DNA of 64,000 nt from Acanthacorydalis orientalis (Eukaryota > Arthropoda > Insecta > Megaloptera > Corydalidae). Positions within the stretch are counted from its first letter, which is position 1. Every line of letters begins with the position of its first letter. The translations under genes were made by a program, and so were the position numbers. The notes under the pieces were generated by a model. The model did no database searches. It saw only the letters and a program-made list of their open reading frames with translations, and had not been told where the DNA came from. Location of the stretch: NCBI GenBank assembly GCA_034766995.1, contig CM068313.1, positions 17,249,512 to 17,313,511 of the forward strand. Reading direction: 5' to 3'. Below are positions 35,588-47,399 of the stretch, one piece after another.

Positions 35588-35619
<32 letters not shown>

Positions 35620-35784
35620 AGAATCCGTAGCAATCTTTATTAGTTAAAGAAATATCAAAAAGACATGAATACATGTTATAAATCAATAAATAATTTTCTT
35701 TCTGAGTATTGTTGAAATTAAATGTTCTAAATCTGTCTTCTGTTATTTTACTCTCAGTTCATTTAGACCTACTTGGTCCAAAAA

Positions 35785-35845
35785 ATACATACATACATAC
35801 GCGTACACACACATACACACATACACACACATATGCACGCACACT
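35785..35845. repeat. (CATA)n/(CA)n microsatellite
   Basis: CATA units, GCGTACACACACA, then further CACATA units. Confidence 0.93.
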
Positions 35846-36094
35846 ATATTGATTCACTGTAATTGAATTCTTTAATTATGAACAATAGGTAAGTGTTATT
35901 ACAACCACATGTGCAAGTTAAAATTCTATTGATTCAATGCTAATTAACAGTCGAATTGAACACATTTCAATACTCTATTAGTGGTTCTGTTGTTATAGAA
36001 TGAATCAATACAATCATTGGCGGAAATCGACATCCACAATCGGCGTAATTCAATTCCACTAAATTATGTTGCATATATTTGTGGTAAATATTCG

Positions 36095-36096
<2 letters not shown>

Positions 36097-36151
<55 letters not shown>

Positions 36152-36168
36152 TATACATATATATATAT
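36097..36168. repeat. (TA)n microsatellite, about 70 bp
   Basis: Long TA array with two CATA interruptions near its right end. Confidence 0.97.
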
Positions 36169-36199
36169 GACAAAAGTTCCACTTTTTTAATGTTAATCT

Positions 36200-36490
36200 G
36201 AGTGAAAAATCACCTGAATTCCATACGATTCAAAATCGGGTTTTTTTCGCGGATGATTTGCGACTCGAATGCTCGACACTGGGAACTTATGTTAGACCCA
36301 ACGGTATAAATCTTGTTCAGCGCCGCATATCTATGGCAAATCGAGCGGAAAAATTTAGAAAGTATTTCAAGTGTCCAACGGTTGCAACGCAAGCAACCGC
36401 CTAGGGAATTCGTGCTCCGGAATTTCTTACTATAAATTCACGCCGTTAGATGAATTTATGCAGTTTTAACCCATTCACGTTTATCATTAA
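36200..36490. other. CpG-containing islet, unassigned
   Basis: Complex, CpG-bearing DNA (36230-36420) between AT-rich flanks, including GGTTGCAACGCAAGCAACCG, an imperfect inverted repeat. A 60-codon minus frame is not recognised. Possible old MITE or regulatory DNA. Confidence 0.3.
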
Positions 36491-37155
36491 TATTTCATTC
36501 ACGTTTTTTAATTTAAATTGATAAAGGTAAATGTGACTATTATACAGGTTACATGTTCAAAAGGGACTCTACAAGATTAGCAGATGTTACACGAAAATAT
36601 ATTATTTAATTGAAAAGTTTCATGTCTGTTTAAGAATTCACTAAATGTACAATTTTGTTAAATTTTGTTTCCTAAATGAAGTTACTTCAAATTCATTATT
36701 TTTTCAAGGAAAATTTCTTTTTCACAGAGTAGCATATACATATATATATAAACGTATTTATATAATTTATCTAAATGTATACAAAAATGGACATAAAACC
36801 TTCTCAAAAAAATAATTATATGAATGTCTGTCACTTCTAAGATAACTTAAAATAGATTATTTATATGGTAGTTTAAATATCAAATATCACTCCCATAATG
36901 TACTAACGATTAAATGAATTTAAATATACAATATCATATTTTCTTCTCAATTGATACAAACGAGTTAAATGAAAAATAATATTTAATATAGGATATTAAA
37001 AAATACTTACAATGGTCAAATATAATTAAAATTGAAAAACACAAGTAATCCACTAAGTGTATTATTATTTGCAATCACATTGATTCTCTAATTTTGCGTT
37101 TATACATATTTTTATTATATAATAAAATTCCATATTTCACTTTGACAAAGTGACT
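36491..37155. other. AT-rich spacer
   Basis: Nothing seen. Confidence 0.55.
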
Positions 37156-37161
37156 AGAATC

Positions 37162-37360
37162 TATGGTGACAAAAATGTTTGCATTGTCAGCTCATAGGTT
37201 TCAAGTTTAATTCATTAAGTTTCGTTTTTAGGTATTTTTAATACTTAAATATATATTGTTATAAAACAAATAAACCGTTCTTTTTTCTTTCCTATGGTTC
37301 TTTCTATTTTCCCATCAATTTTGGCGAAATATGTACTAGTTTTATTATATTATCTCTCTT
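37162..37360 (+). repeat. Unclassified dispersed repeat, copy 2
   Basis: It aligns in order with 20847-21040: AAATGTTTGCATTGTCAGC, CTCATAGGTTTCAAGTTTAA, AAATAAACCG, CAATTTTGGCGAAATATGTA. No coding potential or terminal repeats recognised. Confidence 0.65.
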
Positions 37361-37399
37361 TTCCTTCACGTTTCAAATTATTTCCCGTATAATTATTTT

Positions 37400-38035
37400 A
37401 AACACGAATGTAATATAAGCATCATTTTAAATATATTTAAGTATTTTAAATTTTTAGCACAGCCTGAATTTATTTTTGTAGTAGATTTTTCGATAAACAA
37501 TAAAAAAATATTTTGTACAAGTAATTTATACATTTTGTAATTATTTTAATTTTGATGTAGGTATGTATTCAATAATGAAATATGATTGAAACCATTAATC
37601 TTAATGCAATACTTTCTTTTGTACTTTATTAGCAATTCTTTCAAAAAATTTCCGAATTGGTTAACGTATTTAGCTTCAAACAATGTTTATTGCATTTTAT
37701 CGAAAACAAAACCCATCTTTCATAATATACTTATCACAAGGAGCATACACTTTTTCAAAATTTTCTGAAAATTGTTCTTAAGGACAGCTTTTAGGAATAT
37801 CCTTTAGAAATATCGCAACTTTTTGAAACGCGTGTTTTAATTTTTGATTTAAGTGTAAGGAATAAAGATTACAAGATAACAAATCAAGTGGATAACGAAA
37901 ATAGTTAAGAACTACTGCAACGAATATTACATATAAAACGACAGTGTTTTCATGCTGAAACATTTTAATTCAAAAGCAACAAAGTGTCTTATCCGTATTA
38001 CTATAGATGAACTCTTCGAATTTCCTAGTAAATCT
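37400..38035. other. AT-rich spacer
   Basis: No gene recognised. Short frames at 37586-37768 and 37778-37963 are not credited. Confidence 0.5.
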
Positions 38036-38039
38036 CTAC

Positions 38040-38310
38040 CTTATAGAAACCGTATAAGGAACATTTATATTCACATTATACACATCACATATGGATTATA
38101 TCAGGTGTGACTGAGGATTACTATCATTCATATATGGTCGTTAAGCCTATAAAATGTGGTCTTCTTTACCGTATATGGATCATATAAAGTCACTTTATAA
38201 GATTAATATAAAGTATATATAAGGTGTCCATATAAGGATCCTGATCCTTATAAGGATTTTATAAGAAATATCTAAAACCTTATACAGAATATATAAGGTT
38301 GAAGATTAAT
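38040..38310. promoter_or_regulatory. Palindromic cluster with two perfect CArG boxes
   Basis: CCATATAAGG (38228-38237) and CCTTATAAGG (38247-38256) both fit the SRF/MADS-box consensus CC(A/T)6GG and start 19 bases apart. They overlap two perfect palindromes: ATAAGGATC-CT-GATCCTTAT (38232-38251) and ATCCTTATAAGGAT (38244-38257). Near-consensus CArG strings occur around (CCGTATATGG near 38169, plus scattered TATAAGG and CCTTATA). The cluster could bind SRF or Mef2-like factors, or could simply be a palindromic repeat. Confidence 0.4.
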
Positions 38311-38584
38311 AGGGCTATTGTCTTTAAACCCAAAAAAAATCAAAATGTGTTTCTATCGATAGCAGTATCTTTAAAAGAAAAATTCTTTATGAATGATGTT
38401 CGCAGATTTGGTAATTAAATCAGTCTGAAAAACTTTGAACAAACTATGTACAACTTTAATTGAATATAACTGACAGTCATAGATATAGTGAACCCAAATT
38501 AAATAAAAAATTAATAAAGAAATATAAAATGATTTCTGTTAATTGTACGTTCATCTTGATTGTTATCTTAGAACAAATTGTACT

Positions 38585-38586
<2 letters not shown>

Positions 38587-38673
<87 letters not shown>
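38587..38673. repeat. (TA)n(TG)n compound microsatellite, about 87 bp
   Basis: About 30 TA units followed by about 12 TG units. Confidence 0.98.
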
Positions 38674-38730
38674 ATGTATATTTGAACTACATAATAAAAC
38701 CATAACAATCGTATTCAAAAAACCCTTACA

Positions 38731-38786
38731 GTGCACGTTATAACATTTAAAAACACACTGACTATTATTTTCATTTTAACGTGCAC
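38731..38786. repeat. Perfect 10-bp inverted repeat
   Basis: GTGCACGTTA (38731-38740) and TAACGTGCAC (38777-38786) with a 36-base spacer. Could be a hairpin, a paired CACGTT factor site or the ends of a tiny element. Confidence 0.5.
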
Positions 38787-38819
38787 AAACAAAACATATA
38801 ACGGAAAACGTGTCATCCA

Positions 38820-39345
38820 TTTCAAGCTGAATAACAACGCAGAGCCGCCGAATCATTGATACCGCATGTCTTGCTTACACTGTGTCGCTTATATCCACGT
38901 AATATTTCTACGAAGTTTATGTTACCATCCATGGGACAACATTTAACAATGTTACAAAATCGTAAAGATAAGAATATATGCGCACAGTTGAAGAGTGCGG
39001 GTGTCGAGCGGCGTTCGGTTGACATCCGGTGCACTGCTCAGTCGACAGCAGGATAGGTGGCTCTGCTGCCTTATCAACACAGTGTCAGCGCTTCGTGCTA
39101 TCGACGGAAGCGTCGCCACTGAAGCCGCTACTGGGGCCGCGTTAACAGAAAAAAAATATTGCAATTTCTACATCAGATATAGGACAAAGTATAACACGTT
39201 ATACACGTAATAGATGATTTTTCGATAACATAAGAATGATCGTGTGTAGCAAGTTGTAAAGTCGGCCTATATAAAAGAGGATTTTATACAGAGTTATGAG
39301 GAGGTATTGAATATGACACACGATTGCTACTTAGAAAGTATGGGT
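38820..39345 (+). promoter_or_regulatory. GC/CpG islet followed by a strong TATA box
   Basis: The region 38980-39150 is among the most GC- and CpG-rich in the window, with frames open in several phases on both strands (66-71 codons, none recognised), typical of GC-rich non-coding DNA. About 120 bases downstream lies TATATAAAAG (39268-39277) in the context CGGCCTATATAAAAGAGG, a near-ideal TATA box that would place a start near 39300. No coding exon is visible downstream before the microsatellite at 39483. This is the best promoter candidate in the window, still by motif alone. Confidence 0.4.
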
Positions 39346-39482
39346 TTAATTTCCGCGTTTTCTGATAGAAGTTGTTTTGCGTTCATGTACGATATTATGT
39401 ATCAATGAAACATTAACTAAATATGGAGAATATATGAGCGTATCATTTAAAATATAATCTATTTTAAATAAATCTGCGTTAA

Positions 39483-39498
39483 TACACACACACACACA

Positions 39499-39555
<57 letters not shown>
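39483..39555. repeat. (CA)n(TA)n compound microsatellite
   Basis: About nine CA units then about 27 TA units; near mirror order of the array at 38587. Confidence 0.98.
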
Positions 39556-39556
<1 letters not shown>

Positions 39557-39599
39557 GAATGCCAAATGATCATTTTCTATTATTAATTTTATAATTTGA

Positions 39600-42410
39600 T
39601 GCAGTGGCCAGATACCTCTAGAATATTCTTAAGTGTTTAACTCAAAATCATATTCATTTTACAAACAGTTTAGTTGACAAACTATTTGAAAAGATATTTT
39701 ACAGAGATAACGGTTTTAATTTAAACATATAGAAAATGAACAGTTTTTAAAAAATAATTAAAAATATGAACTGACAAAGATATGAAAACAATATTTAGTA
39801 AAAAATATAATAAACTTAAGATAAAATTTTTGACTTAAATACATTAATTATTTTTGAACTCAAACATACATTTATAACGCTTCAAATAAAATACTATTCT
39901 GATATAAATAAAAGTTTAATTAAAATAAAACGTATATATAATTAATTTAAAATACTGAGTGATATCAAATAGTTTGAATCGAAAGTAAATTAAAATTTGT
40001 ATAAAATTACTAACGATAAGAAAAAAAAAGAGAGCGTTTACATTAAATATATATATATATACAACCTTAATTTATTACTCCACATTCAATTAATTTAAAA
40101 AGTTATGGTGTAGAAAATTACATTTTACTTCAGGTTTAATGTTAACAAACAATTAATTTTAATACATAGGGCAGAATTGTTAATTATTTACAATTTTATT
40201 TATTAACACAAACATTACTTATGCATCTTTACTAAATGAACAAATTGAATTTCCGATGAATATTTACAAAATATTTATTTTAATGTAAACTTGAATTCAG
40301 ATAGAAAATAATTATGCGATTATAGTTTGAAATCATTTTAATATTATGTCGGATGTTTTATTTTACAGAATAAATATTAGAAGAAAAACTATGAAAATTT
40401 TATATTTATACCTACACATCTTTTTCAGAACAATAATTCATCCATATTATAAATATCACTTTAGATAATAATAGAATAACAATTTATAAAATAAATTACC
40501 AGTATTATACGCGCATAAAAATAAATAAATATGTCCAATCCAGTTAAAAGTTGCACAAACAACAATACAAAAACAGCATCGAAAATACGAGAGCGAATAT
40601 CATAAACCGTTTTATTCTTGCTGAATAAAATATAATGTATTCAATGGAAACGTTCGCTTTTTTATATACCTTGCCTTTTTATCATATAAAATAGCAGGAT
40701 TATAATTTAATTTATTTTCTATATTAAATTTCATTTTCTTTTTGTTTGTTTTTTTTATATTTCTCTAGATTAAGTAGTAATGACATAAAACGTGCTCTCC
40801 GTCACATGTAATCCTTTTGCCAAACGCTGCCTTTTTTAGGTTTATTGACAGCTCAACTACATTCAGTCTACATTTAACCTTACCTTATACACATTTTATA
40901 TACATTTTGAACTTTTTTTAGTATTCTAACAGAAATAATAAAGATTTTAGCGTCTCGTAAGAATTTTAAGGACTCCGACAACAAAATTTTATTTTATAAT
41001 AATATATTCAATATCAATGAAATAAAAGACACATTTGCAACTTGCTTTCTGATATTTGGAACAAATTTAACATGAAATTTTATGCGTCAATATTTTTTAT
41101 AATTCATTTTTAATTCAAGCTATTTTATTTATTTTAATTTACTTTTATTCTTTAACTTTTAGTGTTCTAACAACTTTTATTTTTATAACTTTAATGATAT
41201 TGTTTTTATTAAACTCTCATATTATTAATCATATAATAAATAAATAATATTTGTAAAATACAATATTTTCTCATATTTTTGTAAAGAATGGTAAACAAAT
41301 AATAAAGTGATTTATTTTTACTGTAATTTTTAAACTGATCAGAGGCACTGAATTTTCAATTGAAGTATATTTCATAAAAAAAATAACACTAGGTATGAAA
41401 AATGATATATGAAATATAAAAACGGGCGAATAGATGCCACTTAGACAAAAGCATATTTCAACAATTATTAGTTAAATTTGCTACTTGCTTTTCAAAGTTT
41501 CTAACAGTAACACATTTATTTTCATTCTAATAAGATTAGTTACATCTTCCATTATTTGTAGCTTCTTCATATAAATTCTCTCAAATAATATCAGGAAAAT
41601 AAACCATAATCTGTTAATCGTTGTGATTAAATATAATAACATCGATAAATTAGAAAATTCAGCTTAGAAAATATTGTTTTTGAAGCTGCTTAGTAGCTTT
41701 CAAAATATATGCAATTTGGATGTTTTTTTATATTTTTTTAATCTTTTTATTGAAATAAAATGACGGCTGTTTCCTTTTCATAGACAAATTAGACGACTTT
41801 TTTCTACTCTGAAATCATAAACTTGTTCAAAATAAACATTCAGAGAATTGTTTTAATTTGAATCAAAACCAATTAATGCGACTTTTTAAATATTGTTTAT
41901 TTTTGGATATATGGTTATTCCTTGAATTTTAACTTTTATAAAAATATGTTGAATACTCTTATAAAAGGAATAAACTAAATAAGAAGATAAATATTATTAA
42001 TGGTAATGTCGTATATTTTTATATTTGAAAAAGGTTTTTTTTATATGAATAAAAATAAATTTTATTTATTTATTTCAATATTTTACAATCTTTATCATAG
42101 AATAAAAAAAGCACCCAAAATGAATACATTTTATGAAATTTATTCACTAATTCGAAACACACTCGATTTTATATCAAAATTTCTTTCTTTGTTATATATG
42201 TTTTAATAAACAAAACTTATTAAGTACATTTTATTTATGGATTTCAATAAAACTAAAACAAAAATTATCAAGTTTACAAATCGGTAGTCTAATCTTCTAT
42301 ACTTTCTTATTGGTTATTATATTAATTAATATAAACTATAATTTTTATAAATTAATAAAATAATGTAGTTTTTCAAAAATTAGCATATCGTTATAATAAA
42401 ATATACAGTC
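39600..42410. other. AT-rich desert
   Basis: No gene; a short TA array near 40046. A patch at 40520-40860 is slightly more complex, without recognised content. The 68-codon frame 42000-42206 is A/T-driven. Confidence 0.55.
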
Positions 42411-42469
42411 TAAGAGGTTATCGACATCTAAAACTAAAAAAAAATATACACCTATATTTTTACCTTATA

Positions 42470-42800
42470 TAGAGCGGAAACACTGTCATAAAATCGTGAC
42501 ATTTTACACACGATTGGATGTTCTTTGTTCAAAATCAAATTGTGCGCACATTTCGAATTTTCGAAGATTTACAAGAACGACTTCTGTCCACTATACGATC
42601 AGATGGACATTTTCGATAGTCGAATCGATTCTTTGACATTCACAAATATGTTTATGGACACCGCATTCCAATTTGGGTACAATGCATCGGTGACATGACA
42701 CTTCAGGTATTTTTTTCGCATAAAAGAACTATCTGTGTGCCCGAACTGACACGGGTAGATTCATAAAAAGACCTGACATGTTTGAATCAAACTTTTGTGT
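42470..42800. other. Moderate-GC patch, unassigned
   Basis: Complex, CpG-bearing DNA from about 42480 to 42780 without a long frame. Possibly an old element or regulatory block. Confidence 0.3.
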
Positions 42801-42899
42801 ATATATAAAAATCGAACAAAAACGTCACTTTTTCACATGATCAAATTAAAAGCAAAATAATTATTTATGAAAGACTCTTCACTTATATATATATATATA

Positions 42900-44255
42900 T
42901 TTATTATATATAATTTGATTCAATGAGGTTGATTCAATTTAGGATTCTACATAAAAGTATTAAAAAAAAAAAATTAAAAAAATCATGTTATTTTTGATTT
43001 AATATTTTAGTTCAATTGCATTTTAGTATTTAATTGCATTAAAATTCTGTATATATTCAAAGTATTTCAATTTCAATTTTTATTCATAAAATAAATAATA
43101 AAATTTTGATCCAATATTTAAAAAAAAAAAATAAATCAAAAAAAAATCTTGAACATTAATGTCTGACGACAAAAAAAAAACAGATTTAACAAACAATAAA
43201 TCTGATAATTATTGGTTTTGTTAATGTTAGTAAAATATTTAGTAAGAAGTATTGATTTATCATTATTTTGTATAAAAATCAACAAGTTAATTAAAGTAGT
43301 TAAAAAACAGTCCAGTTTATTAACTGGAACACTGTAGATAAATTTCCTGTTATTCATTTATCATGTTTGTGAAAAATATTGTGTTCGCCAGAAGGTGAAG
43401 AATGTTGAAGAGCTGCTTGAAAGAATAACAAACATAATTTATAGTATTTCCAGTGAGATTTATGAACGTGCTCTGAATAAGGTTTTGAATTCTGTATAGC
43501 AAACAATAGCGAACAATTTTGACCAACAGATCACTTACGAATAACAATAATTCATTCAACATTAATAAGTGAATTTTATATTTTTTTCCAAGAGTATTAT
43601 TAAATTTTTTCTTCCTTTTGTACATATTATATGTGTATGTATAATATATATATATATATACATATAACTTATATGGACTATATTTACTATAAAAATAATA
43701 AATCAGATTTTTTAAGTAAATTATATAACATCTACTATTTCACAATAATATTTATTTAAATAAAAAAAAGAGAATCAGTTATACGAGTATTTATCAAAGA
43801 GTAATTTCGTTATCTCTTTAATATAAAAAAAATGTTTTATTGTCCCCTATTTATAAGTGTTTTTTTCCTGTTTAAACTACTATAAAACCAAAATAAAATT
43901 AGATAATAGTATTATTATAATTTATTCAATTTTTTCCTATTGCAGATACTCTTCACTGATATTAATTTAAATTTAAGTTTTATAAAAAAATAAATACCGT
44001 CTATGTCCATTATTACAAAATCAGTAATTGTCTATTTCTAAATGAATTTACTCTTAGAAGATTAATTTGTATCATTCTTAAATTCTAATTATATTTTTTT
44101 AATATTGCATTTTTAATAACGTGCATTAAATTATATTTTTAAGTCAAATAAAAGGGAATTTAATCTTTAAAAAAAAGTATATTTAAATATTTTTCACATT
44201 CATAAATATATAGAAAAATATAAAATATCATATCTATGTATTTAAGTGAAACAAA
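42900..44255. other. AT-rich desert
   Basis: A/T-run-rich; minus frames at 43136-43357 and 43350-43625 (91 codons) are not recognised and not credited. Confidence 0.55.
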
Positions 44256-44257
44256 AG

Positions 44258-44258
<1 letters not shown>

Positions 44259-44303
<45 letters not shown>
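44259..44303. repeat. (TA)n microsatellite
   Basis: Perfect TA array. Confidence 0.97.
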
Positions 44304-44306
<3 letters not shown>

Positions 44307-44309
44307 CGT

Positions 44310-44710
44310 ATTACAACGTCGAAGTAAATTTGTGTTTTCTTGACTTCATTATCGTGTAAACATGTGGACCAAATTGCACTAAGCAGAGTGTAGGCTCGCA
44401 CAAAACAACTTTTAACAAAAACTTGTAATTACGCTCAGACTTTTTCAACTTTTTTTGTAGTAATTATAGCATTAAAAGTACTTCGTCGACTCTATTTTGA
44501 CCACCGCCTGTGAAACAAGCTCTTACGTTGGAAAAATTCGTGTCGGTGTAGTTGTTGTAGTACATATACTGTCATCTGCCAACCATTATAATTATTTTCC
44601 AGTTCCGTGGAGCATAAAAGAAAAATCTTTTTCTTTATTTTACGTAAGGTGTTTTAAATTAGTTACAATGTGCTGTGTACGAACAATAAACTGGCTTTTA
44701 CACAAAAGTA
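44310..44710. other. Moderate-GC patch, unassigned
   Basis: Complex DNA at 44330-44600 (for example CGTGTAAACATGTGGACC). The 77-codon plus frame 44497-44730 has no domain I recognise. Confidence 0.3.
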
Positions 44711-45013
44711 TTACTTTGATGTTTTATTAATACAGAACATTTTCTCGTTGAATAATAAAGAAAAAAATAACAAATTTACGACAGCTCGAAATAATTTCAT
44801 CACTTTATCAAAAAAAAAAAATGTACTTTTTAATGCCGTGACTTTTTTGCACAAATTATTAATGAGATTTAAAGTGTGTATAAATAAACTACGTATTTCG
44901 TTTATAATACACACGGAAGAGAAAAATAATTAATTTAGAGCTAAAATTAGATTTTTATTTTTATAATGAAGAAATTAATGTTATGCTAAACGTAATAAAA
45001 TAAAACAAGTGTC

Positions 45014-45014
<1 letters not shown>

Positions 45015-45047
<33 letters not shown>

Positions 45048-45050
45048 ATT
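45015..45050. repeat. (TA)n(TG)n microsatellite
   Basis: TA then TG units, ending just before the 5' end of a mariner family B copy. Confidence 0.95.
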
Positions 45051-45057
45051 TATACGC

Positions 45058-45650
45058 GAGGGTCATTTGATAAGTTTGGTAAATTTGTATGATGTGACGC
45101 CACCATTCCTATAGTAACGTCATGGCTATCGAATGTTACTTTTCAAACTAGCACAGGCGAAATTTTAGCCACAATCGACGCGTTATTCACGTTCTACAAA
45201 TGTTTTAAACGAGCATTGTAGCATTTGTCGCAAAAATGATGAAAAAGGAGTAAGCCTTTTTGCGTCGATCGTCACCGTGCATGAAATATAAATCTACTAT
45301 TACACACCTGAGTCAAATCAGTGAACAACGATTGGTGAAAATTTGCCGAACAAAGCGAAGACCGTTTTGTCGGATGAGAAGGTGAAGGGCACTGTTTTTT
45401 GAGATTCTCAAGAAAACATCCTAATCGACTACTTAACGAAGAGAAAAGCCATAACAGAAGCCAATTGTGCAACATTATTGGACCGTTCGAAAGATGATCT
45501 CAAAAAAAAAACGGTCAAATTCGGTGCACAAAAAAGTGCTTTGCAGGACAAAGCTCCATCCAACAAATCGACCGTCGTAATGCCAAAATTGTACGAATTA
45601 GGCTCCGAATTGATTCCTCATCCAACCTATTCTCCGAACTTGGCCCTATA
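45058..45650 (+). mobile_element. Mariner family B, HTH-less copy, 3' truncated
   Basis: The 5' end AGGGTCATTTGATAAGTTTG matches the copy at 53371, and the leader (GGCGCCACC-like and GTAACGTCA blocks, CACGTTCTACA(A/G)ATGTTT) aligns throughout. Shortly after the block AGCATTGTAGCA the sequence jumps to the segment encoding FLRR(F)V just before the first catalytic site. The DNA-binding domain is missing in both copies. This copy breaks off in a TA-rich tract after the third catalytic region and has no 3' inverted repeat. Confidence 0.85.
45256..45648 (+). pseudogene. Mariner transposase, catalytic-domain remnant
   Basis: The decayed frame begins FLRR. The best-preserved part (45478-45650) shows LDRSKDDLKKK, then LQDKAPSNKSTVVMPKLYEL carrying the second catalytic Asp (family HQDNAP), then IPHPTYSPNLA, where the third Asp of the usual SPDLAP is Asn. 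The region around the first Asp (DETW) is unreadable, and there are several stops and frameshifts. Inactive. Confidence 0.85.
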
Positions 45651-45719
45651 TATACTATATACACAATATATACACTATTTACAAATTCTTCGTAAAGTAA
45701 TTTAAAATACTATAAATAT

Positions 45720-46675
45720 TGACTTTATTTTAATTCAAAAACAAAATGTATTTTATACCATTTTCAAGCGTGTGACTAATAAATCTTATCTCAAACTTGG
45801 TACATTACTTTCACTTGAAATAACTACAATTTGTTACACCAACTGATAATTTTTATTTATGTAAAAATTATTCTATAATTTACATCATTATGATAAGGTT
45901 TTTTAGTTTTCGTTATACTGTCTGGAATTTTTAATTATATAATAAAAAGATCAGAATTATCTTTCAGAAAAATTCAGTCATACAGAAACAACAGTAGTTT
46001 TTATAAGAAATATTTCGTAATTGATATTTATTAATTTTTTATTCCATAAGCACATTTTGATAGTTATAGCAACGTCTTCAGAAGATTAAGATGGTAAAAT
46101 AATCAAGTGAGTTTAGCTAGAGTGTTAAAACATATATTATGTTATAATTAAACTTGATACCACTAGTATGTAAATAAACACAAATTATAAAAATTACTAA
46201 TTAATGAAAAAAATAAAAAATATGTTGTTTATTTAAATTCTATTTTAAATACAATATTTCATATTAAACTTTATTTGAAAGACAACTGATTCAAATGGAA
46301 ATAATAACAATTTTAAATTAATTCACTCTCATTTATTAAACTCACATAATAATCACTTTTCAAAGAATCGAAAATAATACCTGTATACGTGGTATGAAAT
46401 AAACATTGTTATCTCTCAATAGAGAGAACTTTAATGTGCGTTCATTGTATGTGGAATAGATATAATGAACTATAAAGGGATTTTGTAGCAGATCTGTTAA
46501 ATTCAAGAATTTCATTTGTATGCATAATAAAAAAAATACATTCACTAAAGTTAACTATGTAAATGAGAACTGCCAACATTAATGTTTGTACGAAAATGAT
46601 ACAATAAGTTACTTCTGTTTTTCCATTAATTATGAATACTACATCTCATGTACACCACACTGAATGGTAAATTAT
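45720..46675. other. AT-rich spacer
   Basis: Nothing seen. Confidence 0.55.
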
Positions 46676-46679
46676 TTAA

Positions 46680-47115
46680 TTGAGAGTAGTTTGTGATGCC
46701 TTTTGGCGTTAAAGGTTTCAATTTAATACATTTTGCAGACACGCTCTCGTACGCCGTGTCTCATCAAATGTTTATAAACACTGTAAGCGTGAAAACAAAT
46801 GGAACAATATGTTTAAAAGATTATCAGTATTATTAAGTATTTGTATGAAAAGTGTTGTCGGAGGACACAAAGATGTCAAACTGTATAACTGCGCCTTTTG
46901 TCGTTGCAGACACGTTACATGACCCTTCAGAACACACGTTGTATGTATGTACAGTACGCAGAAGTTTCAAACTTCTTCACCATTGTATTGAAGACAAAGC
47001 GCACCAGAAACTTCAATGATATCACCATTAATAAATAATTTCATGAAAGTGTTTTCAAACAAAGACTTGTCTGGAACTTACTTATAAGAAGCTGATACGA
47101 TATTGCCAACAGTAA
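46680..47115. other. Moderate-GC patch, unassigned
   Basis: Non-repetitive and CpG-bearing (46730-47100), with TTGTCGTTGCAGACACG near 46896 resembling a splice acceptor. No open frame supports an exon. Confidence 0.3.
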
Positions 47116-47344
47116 GTAGAAATTAATGTTGACGTATTTGAATAAATTAAGATGTAAATAAGTTACTTTTGAAATTTTCGAAATTAGCAGAACTTTCACA
47201 CGGCGTGTAAATTATAATCAATTTCAAAGCATTCGCGTTACCTTTTTAGTTTCGTTTTACATAAGACATTCATTTCAAAATGTGTTTTCAATGGAATGCA
47301 GCCTATAAGAAAATATCTTGTATATGTTATATATAATATAATCC

Positions 47345-47346
<2 letters not shown>

Positions 47347-47395
<49 letters not shown>
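47347..47395. repeat. (TA)n microsatellite
   Basis: TA array with one G near its end. Confidence 0.97.
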
Positions 47396-47399
47396 CGAA

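Noticed and set aside
43350..43625. 91-codon minus-strand frame
   Set aside because: Low-complexity AT-driven composition and no recognisable family.
46880..46920. Splice-acceptor-like TTGTCGTTGCAG as an exon boundary
   Set aside because: No open frame or donor follows in a consistent phase.
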